DNA from: Tubulanus polymorphus
Taxonomy: Eukaryota > Nemertea > Palaeonemertea > Tubulaniformes > Tubulanidae
Assembly (NCBI RefSeq): GCF_964204645.1
Contig: NC_134029.1
Span: 19,424,450-19,488,449, forward strand
DNA length: 64,000 nt
Direction: 5' to 3'
Of this stretch, positions 11,620 to 24,582 are shown piece by piece. Position numbers and translations under genes: made by a program. The notes beneath the pieces are model-generated. The model was not told the DNA's origin. It worked only from the letters and a program-made list of their open reading frames with translations, and searched no databases. Numbering within the stretch: position 1 is the first letter of the stretch; every line of letters begins with the position of its first letter.

Positions 11620-12760
11620 AAAGCCGAATTATCAAAAAAACCTTGACCACAGAATTCGAAAGCATTGCGACAATAGAATATCAATTCAATTTAGTTTAAC
11701 TCGAATTATCAGCCAAAATCAAACACAAATCACTGGACGTCATAAATTAATTTGAGCTAAGATGACTGTTAGGATCAGTCTGTATCTGAGTTCGCTGTAA
11801 CGAGGGTCTATCTGTTTAAATAAGCTTAAACCCGACCTAACCTAAATTTCCTATGCAACAAAGTGTCAAGATATGTACTCACTAATTTAAAAGTGGAGCT
11901 TCGTGGATTATTTCGATTAGTTATCTTTTCCTCGGAACATCCAGACTACAATACTCCGATCAGTTTAGTAAAATCGCAGCAATTGGCAGCAATCAGGTCC
12001 TGAGGAAGTGAGGAAGGTCTGACGTTCACAATGCATTTGTTGGTTAAGTCAGCACGTTTCGAAGTCAGCATGGCAATCAGGCTGGAGAAGAAGGGTTTTT
12101 CTGGAAAAAAAACCGCAACGATCACCATCGGAACTGTTAACTTAACTCGATACATGTACATCATAGTCTGTAACATCCAGAAAACAAAAAAATAATCTAC
12201 TCACCACCAATTTCTGTGTGGAGCATCGTGGATTAATTCGAAAGGTCTTGGGTCACCAGTGTTGGTTTCGTCAGCCTGGCGCTATTGGCAGCAATCAGAT
12301 CCTGATGATGAAAAAGTGAGGAAGGGCCAATCTGAACAAAATCAACGATTTGATACATTACAAATTTTGATTTCGACTAGATGAATCAATATTTATGTGT
12401 AGATCAGTGTTGTGCGGGTGAGATCACTCCCGAAATGAACAGGCAACTTCGCCAACCAGTTGTTGAAATTCTGGACCTAAATGTACTCAATCAACATTTC
12501 TTTATAGCAATCTGAGTTTTTTAAAAAGTCTAAATTCAACTCACCTAACCGCGCGCGAGGACTGAACATACGCATATGCGCGTGTATAGTGAATTCAGCG
12601 TATGCTAAGAATTAATCCTCTGAACTGGTTCAATTCAAATTGAACTATTTGAAAGACCAGTGCACAATATGTTTCTCATGACTGGACACAATATGAACCG
12701 GTTTTGTCACAATGCGGCTCATTGGACAGGACATCTCGCACTAGTTAGAATATATATTCC
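11620..12760 (-). repeat. Dispersed exon-like repeat unit, copy 3
   Basis: Reverse-orientation copy of 4110-5400, recognisable along most of its length. On the minus strand it has an exon-like block 12205-12331 (127 nt, CAG acceptor, GTGAGT donor) and a second block about 11951-12100 behind a CCAG acceptor. Both blocks encode a related tract (PSSL...QDLIAAN), as if they arose by internal duplication. The first block has a stop shortly after that tract. The outer end holds the CGCATATGCG palindrome and a well-kept flank up to about 12750. Function unknown. Confidence 0.6.
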
Positions 12761-14453
12761 AGCATGAGGTCCATGAACATTTCTAACTTTTTAGAATATT
12801 CTAAACTGATAATCTTTAGAATATACAAAGTAGACAGATATTTAAACCTATCCCAATTAAGGTGATACTCTTATACAATATCTCCAATTTAAACTTCGGA
12901 TCGTGTCAAGTCGAATTTTTACAGAATTCGATAAAATATCTTAGAATCATTCGTAATAGATTCATTCAAATTTCCCGATTGTCTTTAACTAATTACCAGT
13001 GAACACATGACACAAATACTAATCATTTTACAATTGATTATCAAATTGATTCCAATTGGCAGTCGGTTTTACTGTATGTAGAATAATCATTCTTCATTAA
13101 AAATATCAAAAACAAAAGCGTTTCTTTGAACCTTATACTTTGGAGTGATATAAATATTGAATAGTGATATCTAAGTATTGAGATAATTTTACGGTAAATT
13201 TGTTGTATAACCCGTATTTTTTGGACGTAGAAATGCATAGTTTTCAAACTTATCGAAAATCAGACCTTTAATGGTTAGCAACATTTATCATTAGATATTA
13301 CGATTTTTTTTACCGTAAAAACTGTAACAATAATGGTTATTCACTACCCGTATTCGCGGCCTGCCGGGGCCTTCGTCGCGGGTAGGTCGAGATGGCTGAG
13401 CGAATCGTGTACGTACTGCTATAGGGTCCAGAAGGTTAGGGTATTAGGTTTAGAGGCAGGTTTTAGAGTTAGGGTAAGGTTTAGGAATTACGCTATATAG
13501 GTATGGGTCCGGACCGTTCGGCTTCTGGGCACCGTCGTTATGTTGTGCCAGGATGAGACCGTGCACGTCTTTTACTTCTAATTCCAATTCCGTGCTTTAT
13601 CCTGAACCGTTACGAAACTTCACTGCTCGCGATGGCAAAAGAGCGATGAAACGATTAAAACCATGATCACGTAAAACCTACCACTTTTCTTTAAGTTTGT
13701 GGCAAAGTGTATGTAGTGGTGCTAATTTTGAGACTGTTATTGATGCGTGTCATTTTCGAAAACGCCGATACAGGGTGGGTCTACACTAAGGCCCTATCAA
13801 ATCCAATTTAAATAAATTTATTTGATAATTTAGAACGTTTCATCAGACTGACACAGGGACTTGTCACGATTGACAGAAAGGAGCGTCTGCAGTTTAGGTG
13901 TCCTTGATGGTTATGTACCTAATCTAACCTAACCATAACATTAATTTCTAATAACACTAGCACCACAGGGAAGGTGGCCTTAATTAAACTACTGCAGTTA
14001 GACCGATGGATAGAAATAATCTGGATCGAATAAATGACCAGCAGCACTTTTTCTATAAAAGCGAAATTATAAGATGATTCCCTCCTTCTTAGTACTTCAG
14101 AACAGCTGTGTCAAGTTTTCAACAACTGATCAAGGCCTAATGAAAAATACATCCGACTTTCTCCGTCCTATCAGTAGTATTACGCCGGTTCCATCGCTCT
14201 CAAACAAGTATCTCACATAGAAATATTTCACTCTTTACCATCGCAATTTTGTTCAAACTGGGGATCTACCAGACTCCTCTATCGTTTTGGCAGTATTTTG
14301 GCCCAAGAGGGTTCATTTGCATTGCTAAAATTCACACAAGTAATTGAATATAACAATTGTACAACAAAACCTCTATTGATTGCCTTACATGTCTTGATCA
14401 GCTATTGCTGTTTTACATTATTTTTTACTAGTGACAAGGACTGAGGTGATAGA
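12761..14453 (+). promoter_or_regulatory. 5' region of rnf14, including a probable 5' UTR acceptor
   Basis: No coding exon recognised. A TTTTTTACTAG acceptor just before 14432 is followed by leader sequence running into the rnf14 start codon, so a non-coding first exon probably lies upstream. Around 13330-13560 is a more GC-rich patch with scattered TTAGGG-like words, but not a telomeric array. Confidence 0.4.
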
Positions 14454-17400
14454 ATGGATGATAAAGAAAGTCAAGAGGATGAACTAATTGCTTTAGCCAG
14501 CATTTATGATGACGAATCCTTTTGCGTGTCCAAAGATGATGGCGATGCTGCTGGTGGATATTTCTCTGCCTGTTTGGAACTTCCAACTCCATTCTATATA
14601 AAGTTAGATAGCGACCAAGGTAAGCGTAATATTGAAAGTCTCATATGAAGTGAACTAAGATGAAGAATCCTTGGTTTATTTGCTGTTTGGCATGATTTTT
14701 TTCTAATTACAGAAAGTAAGGAAGGCGAAAAATCCGAAATTTCACACGAAGTGCAGTATTTGCCACCGATACAACTGAATTTTCAGTTTCCTGCTGAATA
14801 CCCATCTCGAAGTCCCCCGCAATTTACTCTATCTTGTAAATGGTTGTCCTTGAATCAGGTAACAGGGATACTGTTAACCCTTTCGGTGCGTATACACCGC
14901 AGTGCGGTGTATGAATCGGTGGCGGATTTTGCTAGTACAACGTATTGCGGTGTATTGGTGTAATCAGTAATTAGTTTTTATCTCTATTGAAAGATGGCAG
15001 CACCTGTCAAACATAGTGAAATATTAGTTACTAACGATACACCATGTCGCTGTGTAGACGCACTATAGTGGTATTCCCGTTATTCAACACACTAGGGCGG
15101 AATTTTTCAAAATTTTTAAATTATCTCCAGCACAATAGGGTATTGATTAGTCAGAACTGAAAGGGTCTTAAGCAGAGTATACTATGCATATGAATGTGAT
15201 TGAATCTCTATAGCTTGTGGGTAGTAGCACTTGAATTCCTGCAGGCAAGATACAATACAAAGCCTATGAAACTTAACTTGCTGGTATTGCTCCAATTCTG
15301 TGAATGGTAAAATGATTATTAAGGCCGTTCATAAGAAATAGTTCTTATGTTATTTAGATTCAAACATCATTTAGAAAAATAAATCTATATATTTATATTA
15401 TCAACTGCGGGTTTCACGCATTAATTATCCTCCCAATGCTGGAACTCGATTCTGATGGTTTCTAGTTGACCCCCCAGTCATTTTCAGATAAATAGAACAG
15501 AGCAGCCTTCTTATAAAGGACTCTGATCTCGAATACAACTATTTATCGGATATAACAAATATAGAATTTCATCCCAACGAAGATGATTTGATTAATTCCA
15601 TACTGGATATTACTAACTATCGGTTATAACGAACATATTCCAGTGTATACAAAATTCAATCTTGTGTCGTTTCAGTTGACGAAACTTTGCCAGAAACTGG
15701 ACGAGATCTGGGACGAGAACAAAGGTGAAGTGATATTATTCCTGTGGACGAATCTCCTGAAAAACGAATCGATCGAAATATTGGATATAACGAGTCCGCT
15801 GAATCTGAACAACGCGTGCGACAAAACTCGAAAAAACTCTCGGGATAAAACGAACTCGACGACTAGCGGCATCGCGAATGCCGACGAGATCATACCCGAT
15901 AGTCGCGCGATTCAGGATATCGGTTGCCACGCGTATCTTTTACCGACGATCTTGGAATACAATAAACAGCGACGGCGCGCGGTCTTCGATAAGACGTTGT
16001 TCACGTGCGACGTTTGTTTCGCCGAGAAGTTCGGTTCGCTGTGTCTGCAGTTTGCCGACTGCGAACACGTTTTCTGCGATGACTGCATGAAGGGATTCTT
16101 CGAAGTTCAGATCAACGAAGGAAACGTGAAAGCGCTGACGTGTCCACATGATAAATGTGAAACCCAGGCGCTTCCATGGCAGGTGCGTATCCGGACGTTT
16201 TCGAATGTTTTCGCTCTGCTTCCTTTTTGTCAACCTCAATAATAAAGAAACCTATGCATTCCTGATTAGACTTAAGAAAATGATGATACCTCAATTTTCC
16301 TAATCGTCTGGGTCATTTTGTGAACTGCTATAAAATTTGTAATCATTTCCATGCAATTAAATGTGCTTGCAACTCCTTTATTAACCCACTTGGGACTTAA
16401 AGTCCCAGCGGGCTATTGCGTTCACTTTTCGTCCGTCCGTCCGTAGACGGAATCCAGTTGTTTTGGGAAGTTTTGAAGACGCTTCAGTGTAATGTCTTGA
16501 TATTTGGGTTACACATGTATCTACCCTAGACACATCTTCAGCCCAAAAACTGGCTTGATTTTTCGTATATATTCGAATCCCTCAAGGGCCCATCAGCATA
16601 AGAAAATTTTCAAGGACTCCACATTATTTTGATACCTAAGCATATTGTGTTACCATAATCAATTGGAAAGTTGTAGCCCATAGCATGTTATATGATTTTG
16701 GTGAGTTTCAAGGTCATTGGTTTTTGTATATGGCCACCCGGGGCGTTGAATAATACAATTACTTAGTATTTCTATATTATATTTGTACCTATGCATATTT
16801 TGTTACCACAATTAATTGCAAAGTTGTAGCTCATGACATCGTCTATGATTGTGGTGAGTTTTAAGGACATAATCAATTACAAATCGTAGCTGCTGACATG
16901 TTCTATGAATGTGGTGGGTTTCAAGGTCATTGGTTTTTGTATATGGTCACCAGGGGGTGTGGAGTATTGAAAATGTTAGATTGTTGAGCATTTGAAACCA
17001 CTTCCCAAGACAGTGGGCATGGTGTCCCTGGACGCCTAGTTTTTAGCTAAGTGCCCAGGACCCAGTTCCACAGTTCTGTGTCAAGATATGACTTAAAGAG
17101 TTAACTAGTTGAAAAAGAACTAATTTTAACTCATAGTTAACTCACATCTGAGGAACTGGAGCCAGAACTCCTTAAAACTTCAATTTTGAGAAATGGGCAA
17201 TTAGAAATTTTTGTCTTCTTTCAAGTTGTACAGTGGACAACCCCTAATCGATACAGTTGGAACCGACCTGGATGATTTCACCCTTATATCCAGGAATACT
17301 GATCTGTAGGGACCTCGAATGATGACAGAATCATTAATCTTTGAGGATATTCTTTTGTAGGTGAAACGACTGGTGAGCCCGGAACTATTTCAAAAGTACG

Positions 17401-19100
17401 ATCGTCTGCTGTTACAAGTCAGTCTCGATACGATGACAGATATCGTCTATTGTCCGCGACCGGCATGTCAGTCAGCTGTCATATTAGACCCCGGTAGTAA
17501 CATGGGCTGTTGTGCTGCGTGTAACTACGTGTTCTGTACGCTGTGTCAGTTGACATATCATGGTGTCTCGCCTTGTCGAGTAAAACGAAGTAGGTATTTC
17601 TACGAAATATATGAATGACCACGCAGTTCATTTTCATTCGAAAGATCATTGCAAAAACAATGATTACATGTACATGTTTTAAGGAACCTTCTTACAATGA
17701 ACTCCAGGGGACCAGAAAGATCTGTTCGTTTTAACGGATAGTTTGTTATATCCAAAATGAAACTTTGAAAATTGTTCTATTTGGGATGAAAGGTTTATGA
17801 TATAACCGAAGAATCCTTATGTCTGAGGGGTTTTAATGAAGTTCCACTGTATGATAAAAATCTAAGAAGAATATTGCGAAATTTGAGTTCCATTAGACTT
17901 GATTCTAAACTCGGTATATTTTCAACTTAGCCGTTGAAATAGATTTTTTTGGTCCACAAATGTCAGCATTTAATAGCCAGCAAGAATAGCCAGTTATTGA
18001 TGATCTGATTTAATGTTTTGATGATTGGCAAATGATCTTTTCTTACTAAACACTAAATAGAGAAGTTTTGCTTCGGTGTGATGATTCTGATCTTTTTCAT
18101 TTTCAGATCAGCTGAAAAAGTTGAGGGATGAATATTTGAACGCTGACTCGGCGGGAAAGCTATTCCTCGAAAAACGTTACGGCAAACGCGCTATCGAAAC
18201 GGCCATGGAAGAAATATTCAGTCAAGAGTGGTTGGAAGAATTCAGTAAACAATGCCCGGAATGTGGAACTTATATTCAGGTACTTGAACATACATTCTCT
18301 TTGCAGATACAGTAGAATCGGCATAATTCGGATTATTTGGGACCAATGAAATTCACCCAGCTTACGGGAAATCAGGATTAAAATTCATGTTCTTGTATGA
18401 ACAAATAAAATGGACTGCAAATATTGTCCAAATGTTCAGTACCCTCACCATTAGCGTTGAGCAATCAGTAAACTTTCTAGACTGGTTGCCGGTTTCTATT
18501 CTTAATAAGACTTAAAACTTTGAAATCTTGAAAGACGCTATTCTCAATGCTCACGAAGAAAATATTATTGAAAATATTACCTAGAATCTGGTGAGGGAGC
18601 GGATTATTAGGGGTGCCCAGCGGATTTTTTTAGGAGTCAGCCTGCCTTTAGTTGACATTTCTATGACTAATGTACTTGTGCTATTCAAGTCATAACCCAA
18701 CCAACCATAGATAATTTTCGACATTCAAGGGGTCAGTTGCTCAAAAGTTCATTACAGATAACCGCCATAGATAGATGCCATAGTAACAATGAACTTTTTA
18801 TTGTCACTATGTCAATTATCCACTAACTCTTAAACAACTTTCGAACAACTGGCCCCAAGATTTCATTGGCTGTACCATTTATATTTCCAGAAAATCGATG
18901 GATGCAATAAGATGACGTGCATTAAATGTCGTGGATATTTCTGTTGGATTTGCAGTCGGCTGCTATCGCGGAGTACGCCGTACAATCACTATCAGGATCA
19001 ATCGAGTGAATGTTTCAATCGTCTGTTCGAGGGAATGGACCTCGATAATGACGATGACGATGATGATTTTGGTGGGGATAACTGGCGCGGCGGCTGGTAG
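14454..19100 (+). CDS. rnf14: RBR E3 ubiquitin ligase RNF14 (ARA54)
   Basis: Exons 14454-14619, 14713-14858, 15676-16182, 17361-17589, 18107-18279 and 18891-19100 join in frame to 476 residues, close to the vertebrate protein (474, from memory). Order: N-terminal RWD domain (EDELIALASIYDDESF, then PAEYPSRSPPQFTLS); RING1 starting CDVCFAEKFG with CEHVFCDDC; IBR with CPRPAC...CCAACNYVFCTLC; RING2 with CPECGTY...DGCNKMTC...CRGYFCWIC. The DGC cysteine at 18903-18905 matches the catalytic RING2 cysteine that accepts ubiquitin from E2 before transfer. The acidic C-terminus (DNDDDDDDFGG) is typical. The RWD region probably mediates partner binding. RNF14 is known as an androgen-receptor coactivator in vertebrates and in ubiquitination of stalled translation factors. 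No defects seen; intron 2 carries a MITE. Confidence 0.96.
14878..15165. mobile_element. piggyBac-like MITE, copy A (rnf14 intron 2)
   Basis: Starts CCCTTTCGGTGC after TTAA (14874-14877) and ends CTGAAAGGG followed within two bases by TTAA. About 288 bp, non-coding, sharing its terminal repeats and inner ACACCGCAGTGCGGTGTA palindromes with copies at 32967 and 35242. The left inner palindrome is diverged. Confidence 0.8.
16384..17035. repeat. Dispersed repeat in rnf14 intron 3
   Basis: Begins near CCCACTTGGGACTTAAAGTC with a short TCCG tandem at 16431-16444 and ends near GACAGTGGGCATGGTGTCCC. Inside, a segment of about 130 bp with TTGTGTTACC/CATATTTTGTTACC and GGTGAGTTTCAAGGTCATTG words is repeated two to three times. 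Its start and end words give it the look of a bounded interspersed repeat. Class unknown. Confidence 0.45.
17060..17163. repeat. Short hairpin MITE of the GTTCCACAG family
   Basis: Inverted arms CCCAGTTCCACAGTTCTG and a diverged complement ending AGGAACTGG; the centre is rich in GTTAACTC words. Same family as 38911-39028, 43382-43490 and 59596-59698. Confidence 0.65.
18735..18862. repeat. Foldback repeat in rnf14 intron 5
   Basis: Ends GGTCAGTTGCTCAAAAGTT and AACTTTCGAACAACTGGCC are inverted. Inner segments GTTCATT and AATGAAC also pair. About 128 bp, non-coding. Confidence 0.55.
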
Positions 19101-19248
19101 AAATCGAGTGTCGTGAACGAAGAATGTTATTTAATGCAATGTTTCGGTTCAATTTTAAATTCGTTGACTAAATGTATTTATTTATGATCTATGTTGTGTG
19201 CGTATGTTTCTTGTATTAGTCATTGGTACACATGTCTTATTATTTGAT

Positions 19249-19254
19249 AATAAA
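19249..19254 (+). promoter_or_regulatory. Poly(A) signal AATAAA of rnf14
   Basis: Canonical hexamer about 150 bases after the rnf14 stop codon, followed by GT/T-rich sequence. Confidence 0.75.
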
Positions 19255-19684
19255 ATCGACGTTGATTAGTAAGTTATTGGTCATAAGTTTTCTAGAGTTT
19301 TTGGCGAACCGTAGGTTTGCCTATGCAAACGGTCTGATGAAGCAGTTTTCATTGAAAATGAATAGAGTACCGGTGTGTCAATAAGGCACAAACATTGGCT
19401 GTTGAACCGATTGTGTTTATTTTTGGTTTCATGGTTTGGCTCAATGAGTTCTCGAGCCCACAAAAATTTCATAGTGATCGAGTTATTTTTTGGGGACTTA
19501 TTCTTGAAAAACACGCAAAAACCCTGCTTTTTAGCACTTAGTAATGGCACGTTTTTATATATGACAATTTGCATGCTTGGAATTGAAATATATAAAAGTT
19601 CAATCTACGGCCCTCACTTTATAAACCCCCTAAATTTCCTCGCTTCTATTTATTTGAGTTGACCTTGTAACCTGAGGTACAATG
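19255..19684. other. Intergenic between rnf14 and the Penelope-bounded block
   Basis: No gene recognised; overlapping open frames on both strands lack domain or splice support. Confidence 0.5.
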
Positions 19685-19697
19685 AATGTGATTGGCT

Positions 19698-19823
19698 AAT
19701 AAGATAAAATCCCACTATTTACAGATTAAAAGAATTTAAAAACCAGAATTTATTTATTCAATCAAAAATATATAAAAGACACGACGTTTCGATCTCGCCC
19801 TAGAGATCATCGTCAGGTGTGTC
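19698..19823 (-). repeat. Left terminal repeat (inverted) of the Penelope-like block
   Basis: Starts AATAAGATAAAATCCCAC and continues with an oligo-A/T tract, a TATATAAAAGACACGACG stretch and a hammerhead-like core on the minus strand (19782-19816). It is complementary to 29504-29640. Confidence 0.8.
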
Positions 19824-20226
19824 ACACCATGGAACTATAACGGAACCAACTGACCAACCAGTTTATTTAGTACCATTACGCACCAACCGGCACAGGCCTA
19901 ACACTGTTCGTCAACTGTGTGTACCGTAGTAGGCTATCGATAATCACCTGATACTTTTCTGTCGTTTGTTTTCTGAGCTCAGACCACTATACCAAAATCT
20001 TCTATATCCTATAGTAAAAACAAGAAATTCGGGAGTTTAGTTCATATATAAGCGCGTAAATTCAGGGGAAATCCTGCTTATGGCTCATAGGCCAGCATCT
20101 TAGCTACGCATCGAAGTGGTTTTCGCCCCACATACCCAACCTAACTTTTAAGATAATCAAACCTTTAGAAAGGAGGGGTATCCCAGTACAGGTATGCCAG
20201 TACATCCGTATACCGTAAACTTTGGC

Positions 20227-20773
20227 ATAGGCCCTAATTTTAGTGATATGCTTCAGAAGTCCGTATCCACAGCTGACGAATATGTTCTGTTGTTTGACGA
20301 ATCACTGAATAAAGTCACACAAACAAAGCAAATGGATGTATGGATTCGTTATTCGTAAGTTGTAATTGATACACGTTTTTATGGAGCTCAATTTCTTGGG
20401 CATGGTGATGCGAACAGATTATTAAAAGAATTCAAAACAAACATCAACAAACTTGACATGAAGAAAATGGTACAAATTTCAATGGATGGACCGAACGTTA
20501 ATTTGAAATTTGAAAGAAAAACAATCCGTTGCGTCATTGAAACGACAAAGACTTGAAGATGAGTTATTCGAATTCGCATCGAAAAAGAGACGCCTCGAAA
20601 CGGTGTTCTGGTACACCACCGAACAACCCCAAGCTGAGGAGAAAGGAGCGCTTTCCCTTCTTACGCAATCGAATACATTACGACGACGTGCAAAAGACAA
20701 AGGCAGTGAACTGTCTGTTGTGGAAGAAGAAATTAAAAATCTAAAGAACACAATTTCACAGATTTGTGCATAG
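20227..20773 (+). pseudogene. Broken transposon-derived protein remnant
   Basis: Frame A (20227-20500) reads EYVLLFDESLN, KQMDVWIRYS, an in-frame stop at 20356-20358, then FLGHGDANRLL and QISMDGPNVNLKF. The reading then shifts by one, and 20510-20773 gives a basic, probably coiled C-terminal part (LKRQRLEDELFEF, SNTLRRRAKDKG). These blocks recall a family of multicopy proteins of aquatic animals (LLFDESLN ... QISMDGPNVN ... SN-LRR-AK-K), probably transposon-encoded; this is memory, not a search. The middle of the protein is missing, so a stop and an internal deletion make it dead. Confidence 0.6.
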
Positions 20774-23700
20774 ACATTCTAATCGTGAGGAATATCATTG
20801 TAACTTTTGTGTATCTGAACACAGTGCGGAATAAATATGGGTTTTGTTAATACATATGGTTATATGCTTTTGATTTTTGTTGTTAGTTTCAGTAGGAAAA
20901 AAGTGTCGATAATTATAATTGGCCCCTAAATTTTAGGTTAACATCCCCTAAAAAACCCCTAAAAAACCCCTAAAATTTTGGAAAGACCTATGTCCGAGCC
21001 AAATATCTAAGGGAATCCCCCACCAGGTTTGGTACCCTTACCCCAAGCAAAAAAGTCCAGGGAATCCCTTATTTCATCATCGATCTGTCTCTCAGGATCA
21101 ATGGATTTCATACATATAACCGAAATTCGTTACCTATCCCTTTGCAGAAATTATGGCAACATTTATGGGGGACCTTTTCTTCACTCTAGGTACTATTTTT
21201 GGGGTCCGGCCCTACGCATCTTCGAGCTACTAACCTAATTGTGGTCTGGCAGGCATTGATTGAAAATAAACCCCTGGTGAAATACATGCGTGTTTCTATT
21301 TTTTGTAGCGTGCTACTACTGCTATGATCCATAATTCATGTACATATCGAGGAATTTTTCTCAATGGCCCTTATATTGACCTTTTTCACTGAAGTGCAAT
21401 GTTTTTTTTCATATACATATATGAATACATTTTCCTATACATAAAACGCACAAAATGTCCCCGGAAATAATAACCCAATTTGTTAGTTGGGAAAATGTTC
21501 CAGTTTTACTAACTTGATAATTCAGTTTAGATTTCACGCCGAACATTAGACGCACCGTCATCTTATCTAGGCATAGGTTTCATTGCTCATCTTGGTTCAA
21601 TAAGTGATTTAGTTGTTTTTAGGACCCAAATGTCCTCATGTCCTCTTACAGTAGTTGATTTCAGCACCCGCTGAATTCAACTTTCAGGTCAAGAAAACGA
21701 CTTTTGCTTAAAAAAAGTGAAATTAGAATATTCCGGAGTAATGTCCCAGATGATGCAATCACATTGTTCTAAGTTAGTATATCTTAATACAGTGTACCAC
21801 TTTGGCAAATATTTTCTGACTGAAAAGACGATTTCAGAGGGTGCTAAAACTATACCAAGGTAAGCCTATATTGTTTTACGACGTGCATAAATCAATTTCT
21901 AGGTTCCGAAAACAACTAAAAGTTGTATCGGTGGAGGGCTCGTTGAGGGATTTTGGGCAGAGGTATTTTCAACGGGATAGATTTCGTTTTCTCAAGCATA
22001 TTTTTCAAATTTCATCAAGATATTTCGTAAGTTAAATTATTACTAAAGACAGCTTGCGCATTTATATATCACATTACTCTATTCCCCAATTTACTCAAAA
22101 AATTACTCTACATTGTCCACTATAATACCGTATATCGGACTTGGGCCGGATAATTAAATCAACAATTCGTCTTATTTATTCATAAAGTTGAATGTTTATC
22201 AAGGTTTCTTAACGTATCTAAATATTCTAATGATGTTATTTCATTTTTTGAATAATAAAATCTATTTCAAATTCTGTGATTGTGTTGTACGTTTTGAGTC
22301 TTGTTGTTCTTCCGGGACTGCACGGATATAAGTGCAAGTTAGGGATTCCCTAACTACTAGTGTGCTTCATGCAGTTGAACCCCCTAATACGATTCTGTTA
22401 AAGGTGAAACCCGTTTATTACGACGATTTCCAGTCGCAGCTAAGATATTCATATCAATCAAGATTTGGATAATACGAAACCCGTTTGATACAACAGTTTC
22501 GCTTTTGCCCACAAGATTCGTAATAAGCCGACCCCGTCTCCGAGTGCTGTACCGAAATGAATCAAAAGAACGAATCTAATCAAATCAAACTTTTTTTGAC
22601 CCGTAATGCAAAGATTTACATTCTGGAATGAGCCCAATATCTAAAAACAATGACGATAAAACGCAAAACAAAAATTAACGGTTAAATTCGTACACAAATT
22701 TTGCTTGAAATTTGAACCAAGTATGTGGAGCAAATCATAAGAGATGCGATCGTAATTTTCATAATATCCTTATTGATCTTATTACTCAATCACCTAAATT
22801 GTACATTTTTGCAAGAAACTTATTAAAAAATTGCATTTGTCTAATGAATGATTACTTTCATAAGTATTTTTCTAGTGTTTATTTACATGTATATCTATGT
22901 ATGCATATCCTAATTAGTTACTCCGTTATTTCTGTTTTTCATTTCAACAAGTACTTGTATATTGTGTTATTGAATTTGTAATTTTTTCTATCGCGTTATC
23001 AAATCTGTAAATTCTGTTTTGTTCCTCTAATACCTGTAATATTGATCAGATCTGATTCGACCATATCATAGAAATATCGGGTTTCTTTGTAAAGTATGTT
23101 TTCGACAATAAAATGAATAGTGGAGTTCATCTTCTGGAGTTGCATTTAACGATGAACTGAGTTCTCTTGAGGTCCCGTCGTGTGGGGTGACTTTGGCCAC
23201 GCGGGCCGTGCGCTTTTGGTCACAGTCACCCACATATGACGGTACCGGTATAAAAAATAATGTCTGTACGACTGACGAAACTGATGTTTCCATATACATT
23301 TTTCAATACATGTATAAAAAACGTGCATATTATATGGACTAAATCGATATTTATAAAAGTAGGGTAGCAATCAAACATATACTTGAACAGTTCAACGTAT
23401 TCGCTACTCAGCCATGTTTTCAGTTTCAACTCGACACATTTAACGACTAAAAAACGAATTGTATTGAGGCTGCACCCGAGTTCAATACGTACATTCATTA
23501 CAGAAATATGAATCGCGTGTATTCATAATACGTTATTAATAATGATATGCAAAGAGACAATATATTCTACCAGTTCGATCGTCAGGTTTAGTTTCAATCA
23601 TGGACGTATAATCTAGTTTATACGTCCATGGTTTCAATGTATTTCGTCTATTTGTTCTAGCTTTGGCGCCTGATCTGGGCCATGTATAAAAAAATCAAAC

Positions 23701-24582
23701 ACCTAGAAATTTTTTCAGCGAAACCTTTATACATCAGTGTTAATCTGCGCGTAAGAAGACTTTTTTTGAAGCGGAATTTTACGATTTTCCATAAAAACGA
23801 ACGGATTACCAAATTCACGTTGCCTAAAATACTGCACCGGTAGCTAACGGAATATCATTTATTTTAGAATCTGTCTATTTGCGTGTGTTACTCGAGGAGT
23901 AGCCGTTTGAACTGTTTTGAAACTGATGTAGAATATAACCTACGAGCAATCATCTCAACTAGTAGATGTAACATTGTTGCCGTGTCCTGATAAACTGTAA
24001 TCTTGGAGTAATCATTCAAATTATTACTCCAAGCTGCAATCATCAAATGTTTTATGGCTCTCAGCTACCACAGTAGACCATTGTTTAGTCACAGAACGTT
24101 GCAAAGTGTTAGATAATCGAGGTGGGCGTCTGAATTTTCCAAACACGTGGCATATCTTTTCAAATTGCAACTTATTTTCGTTTTATGTATCTGTCTCAAA
24201 TTCAGTTCTAATTCTATCGAAAAAGGTCATAGCGACCCTGGAATCCAGGCACCTGTGACATATTCATACGTCATAACAACCACGCCTTTTATTCGTCCCA
24301 TACGCAGTAACTAGTTGGTCGCTGGCAACCACACGGGAAGGATTAACTGGTAGGTATAACATTCACTGATGTATTTATCGTGGCGCTTGGCGGGCCAATT
24401 CGCAGTATCGTGTTGGAACATTTGTATATGGATCAAAGACTTCTTTGTCTAGTGTTAGATCGTAATGACGTTGATGTTTTTATGGTCGAAATGTCACATA
24501 CACGAAATAATCTCGTCATTGAATCCGATAATATTTCATATGAAAATCTTATTTACTTTAACAGATACTCCACCACATCAAG
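20774..24582. other. Gene-poor stretch upstream of the EF-hand gene
   Basis: No coding exon recognised. An almost perfect hairpin lies at 23599-23631. A TTTAACAG acceptor just before 24564 suggests that the EF-hand mRNA has an upstream non-coding exon somewhere here. Confidence 0.45.
23599..23631. repeat. Near-perfect short hairpin
   Basis: ATGGACGTATAA and TTATACGTCCAT are separated by a few bases. Isolated, with no adjacent gene; a tiny foldback remnant is possible. Confidence 0.6.

Noticed and set aside
13430-13500. Interstitial telomere repeat (TTAGGG words), also near 31320-31390
   Set aside because: The words are scattered and irregular; no run of consecutive TTAGGG units exists.
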